Source: Nemertoderma westbladi
Taxonomy: Eukaryota > Xenacoelomorpha > Nemertodermatida > Nemertodermatidae
Assembly: GCA_032718475.1 (NCBI GenBank)
Contig: JAUCBJ010006998.1
Location: 1-64,000 of the forward strand
DNA: 64,000 nucleotides
Reading direction: 5' to 3'
Shown: positions 55,201 through 63,960 of the stretch, in pieces
Layout: every line of letters begins with the position of its first letter
Numbering within the stretch: position 1 is the stretch's first letter
Translations under genes and position numbers: made by a program
Notes under the pieces: generated by a model
Told to the model about the DNA's origin: nothing
Seen by the model: only the letters and a program-made list of their open reading frames with translations
The model's database searches: none

Positions 55201-58200
55201 ATATCTAGAAAATAAAACGAAATAATAATAATAATAATAATAATATATATTTATATAGCGCCTTTCTGAACATATTTCAAGGCGCTTAAAAACTATTTGA
55301 AACCAACTAAAAAGGCTACGTACAGAGAATTAACAATTAACTAAAAAGTTTGAACAATATTAAATAAAAATCAGCAATATTCCTCTTTGTACAGGTGAGT
55401 ATTGAGTCGCGATTTAAACAGAGTCAGCGTCGTGGCATCTCTAACTTCTTGCGGGAGGGAGTTCCAGATTGTTGGTGCCGCAATTGAGAACGCCCGTCTC
55501 CCGTAATTATGCAAGTAAAACTGCGGTACAAATAGAAGTCCCTTATCAGCAGACCGTAATTGTCGTGGAGGTACATAGGGAGTTATTAAATGGGTCAAGT
55601 AGGCAGGAGCAGCACCATGTAAACACTTGAATGTCAACAAAGCTATTTTAAATTTGATCCGTAAATTTACAGGTAACCAATGCAAACGTTTAAGGACTGG
55701 AGTGATGTGCTCTTGTTTCTTAACGCCCTCTAGCAGTCGCGCTGCGGAATTCTGTACATATTGTAATTTTTTGATTGACTTCGAGGGTAATCCATAATAT
55801 AATGAGTTGTTGCTGTCGAGTTTGTTTGTGACAAAGGCGTGAATTAAGATTTCAAGGTCATGTCTGCTGAGGTACCGTTTAATTTTAGCCAAACTTCGAA
55901 GATGAAGAAATGCATCTCGGACCGTTGTACTTATTTGATTGCTGTATGTCAGATTTGAATCCACGATGAAACCTATATTACGTGCCTTGTCGCTGCAGCT
56001 GATCAGGTCATCCCCTATTTGTATGTTAGGGGGCGTTAGTTGTTTACCGAAACGGGACTGCAGAAGGATAATCTCCGTTTTATCTGAGTTCATTTTCAAT
56101 AAATTATCTTCCATCCACTTCTTTACATCGGCCACGCAACGTTCAGTCACCTCAACAGCGACGGACGAATTAATAGGTTTAAAACTAATGTATAGCTGTG
56201 TATCGTCCGCGTACAAATGATACGAGAGGCCGTGGTTGCGAATAACATTTGAAAGCGAACGAGTGTATATCGAAAATAATATATGCCCAAGTACCGATCC
56301 TTGTGGCAGCCCGTACAGCAAATCCAACCGGTTCGAATATTTTGCATTAATGCGAACCTGTTGTGACCAGGCCTGGATTAAGGGGGAGGCTGTGTGGGCT
56401 GAAGCCCACGGCCAAAGCGACTGTACCGGCCCCTCAAAAACTTACTACTGTAGCCTAGGGGCCCTGTCTTGAAAGGGGCCCCAAATTCGAAAATAACTGA
56501 TGAGTGGCTGCGTAATACAATCTGAAGGTAATCTTTAAAAGAAAAGCCCAACTTGGTACCTAAATTCCATTTGAAATCACAAAGTTATAAACAGGTTTAT
56601 AAAAAATGTCCGCACGCTTCGCTCGCGTTTACAATATATAACGAGCTATATAGTCTAGATAAACATTTTGTGTAGCGGTATAATTAGTGGTGTTCGGACA
56701 CTTCCCCCCCGGACACTTCCCCCCCGGACAGTTCCCCCCCGCTCAAGTAGGACACTTCCCCCCCCGGACACTTCCCCCCCAGACACTTCCCCCCCGACTG
56801 TTCTTAACTTCGCACATTCGTATTTTTCATTTTGTAAGGTAAACTGACCGTTTGTATCCAGATAAGTTGTATCCAATTTTCCTTTCGTAGCTCAGAAAGT
56901 GATCTTTTGCATCCCGATTTTACATTTTTTTTATATCCAAGTTTTATTTATGGGTTTTATCAATGCAATTACATCGTATTGTTTGCTAATCTTTAAACAA
57001 TTAATTATATGACCTATAAATTCCATCCCCCGAATGATATACTGTTTTTATTAACTATAGAATTATAATAATTAATTGTTTTAATTATAGGTATTATTAT
57101 GTAATAGTCTTCTTCAAATTGTAGCAGATGGGGATGAATATTATTGTTGCAATCAAAACTATACCTCTCCAGGGTAAAATCGACATGCGTCGACCTGTAT
57201 TCTGTGTTCAGCATTACATATTGATATATATATTACTACTATACATACTATATAGATATTATACACACTACATATTAAATTTCCTGGTTACTTGCAATAT
57301 TTTTAATAGGATTTTGTTGAATTATATAATATTGTAGTAATTTATATATTAAAAATACAAACATGAATCAAATATTTCAAAGTGGTCTTAAGTCTTTCAC
57401 CACGGGCACTCAGGGAAATGCCGGGGTCTGGGGGCGATAACCCCCAAGAAAAGAAGCGGGGGTTTGGGGGCGGCAGCCCCCAAGAAAAGAAGCGGGGGTT
57501 TGGGGGCGGTAGCCCCCAACAAAATAAGCGGGGGTTTGGGGGCGGCAGCCCCCAACTAAAAGAAATTAAAAGAATTAAAGGAATTAAAAGAAAAACAAAC
57601 AAAACGTTTCTTTCATAATTTTGAAAAAACTTGTCTAGATACAACTTGTCCTGTAACCATCTTTAACTTTTGTTTATTGCTTTGATGCACCCAGATTAAT
57701 TTTAACACTTTAACTGGGGGGGAAGTGTCCGGGGGCCAAGGGGTCTACTCACTGACAGACATCTATATTTCCTCTGTCAGCCGCTAAGAGGAATGATTTA
57801 CAGTAGTTCCACTAATTTAACTGCTGTGCAAAGCCTCATAAACGGAAGGAAGGAAGCCCTAAATATTTTAGTTTCATTTTTGTTTTAGTTTTTTTTAGTT
57901 TATTTTTAGTCAGTAACATTAACTTGCTAACCGGTGTAGTAAATTACAGTAGGGCCTACATATTACTGTATATAGTTTTCATGTTATTTTTCAGCCGTCG
58001 GAAATGGCCCTTTTTATTACTCAGCCCACAGCCCTGATAATCTTAATCCGGCCCTGGTTGTGACCTATTCGACAAGTAGGATCTGAACCAGTCCAGGGCG
58101 ATTCCCTCAACCCCGATTTCTCGATCTAGAGTGTCCAACAGTTTAACGTGGTCGACCGTGTCGAAGGCAGCACTAAGGTCTAATAAGACGAGAAGTACTC

Positions 58201-59377
58201 CCGATCCCGAATCGATTTTGCGTAATATGTCGTCGCTTACCTTAAGCAACGCGGTCTCCGTTCCGTGTAAGGGTCTGTACGCGCTCTGTAAAGGTTCATA
58301 CAATTTATTTATGTTCATATGAGTCATCAGCTGGTTTGCAATCACCCTTTCTGTTAACTTTGCTAAATATATCAGATTAGACACCGGCCTAAAGTTCCTA
58401 AGTATCTCAGGGTTTAATCGTGCTTTCTTTATGACTGGTGTTAACACAGCTTCCTTGAATAGAGTCGGCACAGTAGCAGTTGTAATTGATAAATTAATAA
58501 TTAAGGGAAATACATTTTAATTAAATTAATTAATTTAATTAATAATTAAGGGATGAAATACAGGGAATCGGTCAATGAATAATACATTGGTGTAGTGTAA
58601 TTGGGTAATATTGTATTAGTAACCAAGTAACATAAAGGACCCCCCTGGAAATAAGCTGAATAAGAAATACGAAATAAAGAAATACGATTTATTTACAGTA
58701 TCCCAGTGAGGTCCTCCCAGAACTATACTATACTCTCCAAGGGCAACTCCAGTACTCATTTAGCTACCATTTAAGGAAGCAAGGCAGAGATGCGCTCGGG
58801 CGGGCTAGTGCCTTTAAATCATTCGTGAAGAAACGAAAACTGCCTTGGCCATGTGGGCATCGAACCCGCAACATCCGGAGAGATGTGAATTCATTGCAAG
58901 TCGTAACGGATTTATCCACTACACCACAGAGGGAATATATGTTGTCATGGATGGTAAAGAGATTCAGATAAAGAACGATAATACAGATGACGTATGTACA
59001 TTCTTGATGATTATCGATTGTGGACCAGTTTCCATTAGTATTGCATATTCCATTACAATATACTAATATACATGTCATGTATTGGTTCTTGGTAGAATTT
59101 ATATGCAATCTGATTTTACCTCTACGGATTGAGTCCACTATTCCGGACACATTTGGGGGCTGAATCCCTAATTGAGACCTCTACTGTTTACTTTAGTTTT
59201 CTTCTTGTTATCTCTCCCTCTTTCCAGTTACTCGTGATATGTTTTACACATATTTTAAAATACACATTGAACTTACCCCGGAATATGCGAACCTTCCTTT
59301 ATTTTGGAGAATTCTGTCCTGTTCTCATTGGACAGTCTATGTTTGGGTGGCTGGCTTATGACGTCTGCGGTACTCAT
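46256..59377 (-). CDS. Ciliary microtubule inner protein 2-like (CIMIP2/FAM166 family), seven exons, 337 aa
   Basis: Coding exons, in transcript order: 59377-59277, 55204-55129, 53718-53577, 52295-52068, 51696-51519, 51351-51206, 46398-46256. All six introns are GT-AG, all phases join (2, 0, 1, 1, 2, 1), and the total is exactly 338 codons including the stop. The protein repeats the family signature of a PGY-x-G-x-x-P turn followed by a TYG-type strand: [14 protein letters not shown] with [49 protein letters not shown] with GRYHH; and [20 protein letters not shown] with TYGNTSR. This order and the [16 protein letters not shown] ending closely match CIMIP2A (FAM166A); human CIMIP2A is of similar length (about 317 aa). 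Family members line the lumen of doublet microtubules in motile cilia and sperm flagella. The gene spans 13 kb because its introns are full of transposons. Which CIMIP2 paralogue it represents is not certain. Confidence 0.92.
46603..48622. mobile_element. Mutator-like foldback element in intron 6 of the CIMIP2-like gene
   Basis: The ends GGATAGTAATATTTACTGAC and its inverse are flanked by 9-bp near-identical repeats CCAATTATC (46594-46602) and CCAATCATC (48623-48631). The arms contain tandem units of about 31 bp with TTGGATAGCCTGTGCAAAAA (about two units on the left, five on the right), then a long inverted segment (47547-47770 against about 48155-48400; GCTTATTTAGGCAGTCCG words). A 9-bp duplication plus long arms is typical of Mutator-like elements. 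No transposase present. Confidence 0.82.
46752..47544. mobile_element. Element nested in the left arm of the Mutator-like foldback
   Basis: Absent from the right arm. Its ends are inverted: GGGATTTCATTTTTACATTT (right after CGGCTGCCT) and AAATGTAAAAATGAAAAAAA + TCCC, and the similarity continues inward through GATCTACTTGAAATAATTTT. Non-coding; about 790 bp. Confidence 0.7.
48632..49450. other. Intronic non-coding stretch
   Basis: Part of intron 6 of the CIMIP2-like gene. No feature recognised. CATAGCAAC words recur (near 48993 and 49100). Confidence 0.4.
49455..50400 (+). pseudogene. LINE-C fragment: RT motif C to the C-terminal zinc knuckle
   Basis: Begins at the catalytic block ([20 protein letters not shown]) and continues with [20 protein letters not shown] and [18 protein letters not shown]. 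After a frame change near 49945 it gives [14 protein letters not shown] and a Cys/His cluster [20 protein letters not shown]. The 5' part is missing, as usual for 5'-truncated LINEs. A C run (50271-50288) lies in the 3' UTR. Different family from LINE-A and LINE-B. Confidence 0.8.
50515..50610 (-). mobile_element. tRNA-like sequence (SINE head or tRNA pseudogene)
   Basis: Minus strand: a perfect B box GGGTTCGAGTCCC near 50523-50536 and an A-box-like TTCTGGTAGCTAGTTG about 50 bases before it. The spacer is too long and the arms do not pair well enough for a functional tRNA. Probably a SINE promoter. Confidence 0.5.
50640..51085 (+). pseudogene. LINE C-terminal fragment with (TAG)n tail
   Basis: A decayed start with TWTL-like remnants leads into an open stretch [55 protein letters not shown] and [10 protein letters not shown], ending at TAGTAGTAGTAGTATTAG. 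The same order and a trinucleotide TAG tail are seen in LINE-B, so this is a related but distinct subfamily. 5'-truncated. Confidence 0.82.
51813..51948 (+). mobile_element. SINE 3' fragment (same family as 42892 and 54822)
   Basis: Matches the 3' half only: AAATGAGAACC, CCGGGAGCAAATTTTGTGAC, AGGATAGCGCCCACCCC, GGTAGCAGCTATC and CGGACGACTGTTTGCTTGCT. Lies in intron 4 of the CIMIP2-like gene. Confidence 0.85.
52490..52670 (-). mobile_element. MITE of the GGACGCAAAT family
   Basis: Best-defined termini of the family: AAGGGGAAATTCGACG on one side and GATTTGCGTCCAGTTTCCCC on the other, with the usual internal words. Located in intron 3 of the CIMIP2-like gene. Confidence 0.87.
52845..53290 (-). 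pseudogene. LINE-B 3' fragment carrying a 40-bp tandem expansion
   Basis: The minus strand reads [20 protein letters not shown] then NIGGV, equivalent to RRVHCVKYNAHISNQTLYKI in the better copy. The segment coding for the LYNIGGV...P turn is then repeated in tandem before [17 protein letters not shown]. The repeat unit is 40 bp (contains AACACCCCCAATGTTGTATA); about five copies cover 52975-53165. The 3' end GCAGCTGCAATG..ACATGCCGA matches LINE-B. Lies in intron 3 of the CIMIP2-like gene. Confidence 0.87.
53291..53576. other. Intronic non-coding stretch
   Basis: Right end of intron 3 of the CIMIP2-like gene, containing the exon 3 donor context. Nothing else recognised. Confidence 0.35.
53719..54513. 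other. Intronic non-coding stretch
   Basis: Part of intron 2 of the CIMIP2-like gene. A small imperfect inverted repeat around AAGGCGTTCTAGAAC (about 54268) and TTCTAGAACGCCTTG (about 54340) is visible; otherwise nothing. Confidence 0.4.
54518..54718. mobile_element. 200-bp MITE bounded by TTAA
   Basis: TTAAGTAATCAAGA is mirrored as TCTTGATTACTTAA. The inverted ends extend through AACAACAT...TATTGTGTATAATGTA. The centre holds a palindromic GAGCAAAGCGAGTG-type core. TTAA on both sides fits a piggyBac-type target duplication. Non-coding. Confidence 0.72.
54799..55052 (+). mobile_element. tRNA-derived SINE, copy 2, with target-site duplication
   Basis: The head from 54822 has A box TAGCTCAGTTGG and a B-box-like GTAGGTTCAGCCCCGCC. 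The body contains CCACTGGGGTCGATAAAATG, CCAGTTAAATAACTGGGAGC and GGTAGCAGCTATCG, ending CTTCGGCCG. The flanking direct repeat ATACTAAATTT at 54799-54809 and 55042-55052 marks retroposition. This is the most complete of three copies in the window and lies in intron 2 of the CIMIP2-like gene. Confidence 0.92.
56696..57735. repeat. CGGACACTTCCCCCC repeats in inverted arrangement inside the hAT
   Basis: Six copies of a GGACACTTCCCCCC-type unit (with CAGTTCC and AGACACTT variants) lie at 56696-56795. A single inverted copy GGGGGGGAAGTGTCCGGGGG lies at 57716-57735. This could be the inverted ends of another element nested in the hAT, or part of the hAT itself. Confidence 0.6.
57422..57560. repeat. 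G+C-rich minisatellite, about 40-bp unit
   Basis: Three to four units with GGGGGTTTGGGGGCGGCAGC and CCCAAGAAAAGAAGC. Each unit can fold (GGGGGC / GCCCCC). Open frames on both strands are artefacts of the repeat. Confidence 0.85.
58690..58932 (-). mobile_element. tRNA-derived SINE (second family), good B box
   Basis: Minus strand from 58932: CTCTGTGGTGTAGTGGATAA gives the A box, and GCGGGTTCGATGCCCACATG at about 58853-58870 gives a perfect B box (GGTTCGATGCC). A body of about 160 bp follows. Related copy at 20595-20785. Lies in intron 1 of the CIMIP2-like gene. Confidence 0.78.
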
Positions 59378-60399
59378 AATTACGTTATGAAAGACACTTC
59401 TTATTTAATTACTCAATATAACTATTGCGTGAAATACATCTACAGAAACTTAGAGAACAGGCGCAATACCACTGGTCCGCCAGATTAACAAATTATAAAT
59501 ACATACTGTACATTAAATAATGCAGAATGATTCAGATACCGCCCAAAAATTAAATAATGTAAAACATGCAAGTTATTGAATTAAATATTTAATAAACTGA
59601 CTATAATACTGCAATGTTGTTATGCATTCCTAACAAATTCAACAAATAATAATTTATTTATTTATTTATCAATGTATTTTGTGGAATTTTTGATATTAAT
59701 TGGAAAGATGTTATATGAAAAAAAATTTCCACTATTACCACTCATTCCCTCCCATTTTCTGTCCACTTTCTGATTTTCCTCGAAAAGACCAATACTGCTA
59801 AGCCTATGCTTAATAAATGCAATGATATATTTGATAATTAATTGATATTTAATACATTACAGATTTCATATTTGAAAATGATACCTTATGAATAATAATT
59901 ATATACAATGACAATTATTGCGAGTGCGACAGACAATAAGGACCTGCAAAAGCGGACGCTGAAAATACGTTGGTGTAACATTAAATAGTATAACAATAGT
60001 TTAGTATAGTTTATATTGCTCAGTGCACATATAGAGTGTTGCCATATTGAGGTGCAACATGTTTGTTTAATTGTTTAATCCTATGGCAACCAAATGTGTG
60101 GGGCAACCAATGGTATTGTTGTGAATTGGAATACATAATTATAATTAAATGTGTAGCCAGCCAATCAAGCCAGCGTTTGACTACAATTAATTGTGAAAAT
60201 AAAATGGCACGTAATTTCTTCATTGCAATATCCATAATCAATCTAAGATCAATCTAAAAATCATTTTCTACATTATGTAGTTTTTACTTGCTAATTAAAG
60301 TAGCAAGTACAATTCTTATCCCATTCTCAGACTTATTTTTATAATTTTATTATTTAATATGATTTATTCGAGATTAATCGTGAGCAAATTCAGGATGTA
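59378..60399. promoter_or_regulatory. Upstream region of the CIMIP2-like gene
   Basis: Non-coding; expected to hold 5' UTR and promoter of the minus-strand gene. A partial RFX X-box (GTTGCCATAGGATT on the minus strand, 12 of 14 positions) lies at about 60077-60090, roughly 700 bases upstream of the start codon. RFX factors commonly drive ciliary genes, but this match is imperfect. Confidence 0.3.
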
Positions 60400-61600
60400 T
60401 AATTTTGTATGGAAAACAGTCACATCTTCTGGGTGTGGACAGGAAGGCATAGAGAATCGAGTGCGGAATTTCTTGTGCCTGACTATGTTATATCAGGCAG
60501 CAAAGAAACAATATTCCTCATGTTTAGCCAAGATGACGCGAATGGAATGAACAGTCGGTTTACCAGAAAAACACCAGCTCATGGTGGGTAAACAATGTTG
60601 GGAATGTACAATACAGTGATCAGAGTAAAAAGTTAGAGAATAGAAGGGCCAAAAATCAAGTTGAGAACCAAGCATACTGGCATCATGTTGAAAAGAACTG
60701 CCGATTAAATAGAACAAAGTTCTGGCGCACCTTGAATGTAGGGAATAATGTTGAAATTATAAATGTGCTTAAAAACTAACTTTTCATGGATTATAAGGAA
60801 AGATTCAAAGTTCTGGCAGAGAAGACTATCTGGGAGTCCAGCACTAGTCATTGCTTATCCGAGCCCATGGGAGAGAGTGCAGACGTGTCTCATCAAATCT
60901 TTACATATAGGCAAATCATAAGATTATCATTCACTGAACGCGGAACTTCTCCTCCATGGTCAGTCTGATGAATTACAAGGATTTTTAACCGAAATATAAA
61001 ACAATATAATGACCATAAGTTTCTCAGTAGACAGACAGTATATCAAAAACAAGTATCTCAACCTCTGCAATGCAATGTGGGGTCAAACAGGGCGGAATTT
61101 TGTCTCCAATCTTGTTTAATACATACCTGTTCGAATTGTTGGAGATGTCAGGCTTGGGGCTACATATTAACCAGGAACCATTCCCTTTATTAGGCTATGC
61201 TGATGATTTACTGTACTGATGCTATCAAATAGGAAAGTCGACCTGCAAAGAAAGTTGAATATTTGCGAATAATCCCCCTACATAGATGAGCATGATATAC
61301 TGTAATAATGAATACTAAAATGTGGTAGAGCCTGGAGTCAAACAGTAATGAAGGAAGACATCCAGACACATAGCGGTACAAGACTCTTTCCAGCAACAAA
61401 ACGCGAATATCTGGGTCTACCTCTGCATGATACACGGCGAAATCTATAAGGAACACTATATAATTTTTTTTTTGATAAATGCATCTGGAGTGAATAAACG
61501 TGGGCTAGCCTCCGCCAATGTGACCAATCAATAGTCTTGTTTGGAACGGACATGGTTGAAGGCCCATAAGTCAAATATTACGCATGGACAAATATGTGAC
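60400..61600 (+). pseudogene. LINE-D relic with RT motifs
   Basis: Reading across frames: an upstream linker-like NQAYWHHVEKNCRLNRTKFW, then CGVKQGGILSPILFNTYLFE and LLGYADDLLY (RT motifs B and C, about 61075-61215), then KREYLGLPLHDTRRN (about 61400). Stops and frame changes are frequent. It does not resemble LINE-A, B or C closely. Confidence 0.75.
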
Positions 61601-61653
61601 CAACAATGTACTGCAGGCCTTACTTGATTCCCATAAGTTTTCGAGGTAATGGT

Positions 61654-62950
61654 GAAAAATAACGAGACTTGAAAAATATCAAGAGTAAAATAATCGAGAG
61701 TAAAAATATCGAGAGTAAAAATATCGAGAGTAAAAATAAGGAGAGTAAAAATAACGAATATTGAAAAATACCTCGATTAAAAAATATCGAGAGTAAAATA
61801 TCGAGTGTTGAAAAATATCGAGAGTAAAATATCAAGTGTTGAAAAATATCGAGTGTTGAAAGATATCAAGAGTAAAAATATCGAGAGTAAAAATAACGCG
61901 AGATGAAAAATATCGAGTGTAAAAATATCGAGTGTTGAAAAATATCGAGAGTAAAATATCAAGTGTTGAAAAATATCGAGTGTTGAAAGATATCAAGAGT
62001 AAAAATATCGAGTGTTGAAAAATATCGAGTGTAAAAATATCGAGTGTTGAAAAATATCGAGAGTAAAAATAACGAGTATTGAAAAATGCCGCGATTATAA
62101 AATATCGAGAGTAAAAATAACGCGAGATGGAGATGAAAAATGTCGAAAATATCGAGTGTAAAAATATCGAGAGTAAAAATATCGAAAATATCGAGAGTAA
62201 AAATATCGAAAATATCGAGAGTAAAAATATCGAAAATATCGAGAGTAAAAATATCGAAAATATCGAGAGTAAAAATATCGAGTGTTGAAAAATATCGAGT
62301 GTTGAAAAATATCGAGGGTAAAAATATCTATAGTAACAATTTTTTTAATAAGGGTTGTATGATAATTTTTTCCTAATAATGTTCTAGAACAAAAAAAATG
62401 TGTTCTAGAACTCAAAAATATTTATCAAAATTGGTAGCTTACACGTGTTCTATAATATTTAAGAAATAGAAATACAGTAGAAAATACTAGCTAGTATAAA
62501 AAATTAAAAATGTGACCTAGAACTAAATGATGTGTTCTAGAACAAAAATATTTATCAAAATTGATAGCTAGCACATCTTCTATAATATTTATAAAAAAAA
62601 TAGCAAAAACTAGCTAGTATTAAAAATTTGGTCAATGGGTACCCAATGTGTATTAATGCCATTTATTTGCACTTGCACTTTTGTACCCCATGCACTGCAA
62701 TATTGTCCCATAATTCAAAATAAAATGCTCATCTCTCGATATTTTTCAACACTCGATATATTTACTCTCGATATTTTCACTCTCAATATTTTTACTCTCG
62801 ATATTTTTCAACTCTCGATATTTGTACTCTCGATATTTTTAGTCTCGATATTTTTTGAACTCGCGATATTATCGATATTTTCAACACTCGATGTTTTTAC
62901 TCGCGTTATTTTTACTCTCGATATTTTTCAAGTCTCAATATTTTTCAATA
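61654..62950. mobile_element. Foldback-type element with tandem-repeat arms
   Basis: The left arm (61654-62336) is made of 15-17 bp units such as AAAAATATCGAGAGTA and AAAAATATCGAGTGTTG. The right arm (62737-62950) is made of the same units in inverted orientation (TTTTTACTCTCGATAT, CAACACTCGATA). Between them a segment of about 130 bp with TATTTATCAAAATTG, ACTAGCTAGTAT and TTCTAGAAC words occurs twice in tandem. Arms of short tandem repeats in inverse orientation recall Foldback elements. No coding region; ORFs are repeat artefacts. Confidence 0.75.
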
Positions 62951-63960
62951 TAACCTATTAGGGTAGGTAGTTTAGTTAGGAAGGTTTTTGGTAGACTTAT
63001 CAAAGTCTAGGATGATATACTCCTGATTTAACTGCGAAAACCCACAAGTAGGCTATACACAGGCTGTGTAGTCACCTCCTAGTTCGGCACCTTGTTGGGT
63101 GAAATATAAGATCCACCATGCATTCAATAGCTGGGTAGGCCTAGACGATATGCCACATTTTCAGTCAGTAGTAACTGGTAGATATTACCTAAAAATCTGT
63201 ATTTCTTAACTCTATATGGCCCGGGGGGGGGGGGGGGGGGGGTGTCATTTTAGAAATATTTTTGTTATTCATCTGTATCTTTAAGGAGTTAGGTTTGTTG
63301 GTAAAACGGAGATTCGTGACTTATCCTAAAATTAAATGGGGTATCCTACAGAGCAGACGCCATTTACATGGCTATGGTAGTTTTCGTGCTGCGGTCCCTT
63401 TCTGGCACCCATTTCCAGTATTTTTCATGCTAAAATTTTGAATAGTTTTTATATTTGATAATCAAAAATCATTACCGGTACCAAATCAACCTAATTTTTT
63501 TTAATTTAATTTTTTTTAGACATTATGGGTTTTCTGGGAGGCTGATCACGACAAAAATGATACTCAAAAATATATATCTTATTACCCAACTCCCAACTGT
63601 AATCGGGACTATATTATTGTTTTAGGTTGTGTTTAGAGGACAGCAGTCTGTTGGTCAGTATGTAGTACCGGTGTTAGGTTAGGTATGTGATATCTGTATA
63701 CTGCGTACTGGTATAGCTGTACCAATGATATTGTACTGTTGATGTCAGACGTACCGGTCCCGCCGGTACAGTAACGCTTTCAAATAACGTCCTATTGGAT
63801 CCTAATAGGACCCTAATAGGAACCTAATTGGAAATAAATAACCTTTAGGAAATCACTTGGAATTTGCCTAATGTAAGTCTACCTAGAGCGGCTAAATATC
63901 AAAGCTTAGAAGTGTCTGTCAATCAACCTCCTGGGATAGCTGAAAGTAGTAAAGAGAGCC
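62951..63960. other. Non-coding stretch
   Basis: No gene supported. Contains a G run at 63222-63242 and a short CCTAATAGGA repeat near 63795-63825. Confidence 0.4.

Larger units (their letters stand above)
56368..58056. mobile_element. Non-autonomous hAT element (1,689 bp) inside the L2 LINE
   Basis: The ends CAGGCCTGGATTAAG and CTTAATCCGGCCCTG are inverted. The 8-bp duplication GTTGTGAC occurs at 56360-56367 and 58057-58064. The subterminal zone is rich in GGGGCC words (AAGGGGCCCCAAATTC), as in many animal hAT MITEs. No transposase ORF. Internal repeats are described separately. Confidence 0.95.
55220..58480 (-). mobile_element. L2/CR1-type LINE, split by an hAT insertion
   Basis: On the minus strand the RT starts at about 58480 ([67 protein letters not shown]). 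It breaks at 58057 and resumes at 56359 ([88 protein letters not shown]). The 3' end carries the conserved AAAGGCGCTATATAAAT stem sequence and an (ATT)n tail at 55221-55250, typical of L2-like elements. It is 5'-truncated and sits in intron 1 of the CIMIP2-like gene in the same orientation. Confidence 0.92.

Noticed and set aside
57342-57644. Proline-rich ORF ([12 protein letters not shown] repeats) on the minus strand
   Set aside because: It is the translation of the G+C-rich minisatellite inside the hAT element.
59129-59488. 119-codon plus-strand ORF with membrane-like stretches
   Set aside because: It is antisense to exon 1 of the CIMIP2-like gene, whose splice site and phase fit the rest of that gene.
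61620-62961. Phe/Tyr/Ser-rich ORFs (TLDIF, FYSRYF) suggesting membrane proteins
   Set aside because: They are translations of TATCGAGAGTAAAAA tandem units; composition is dictated by the repeat.
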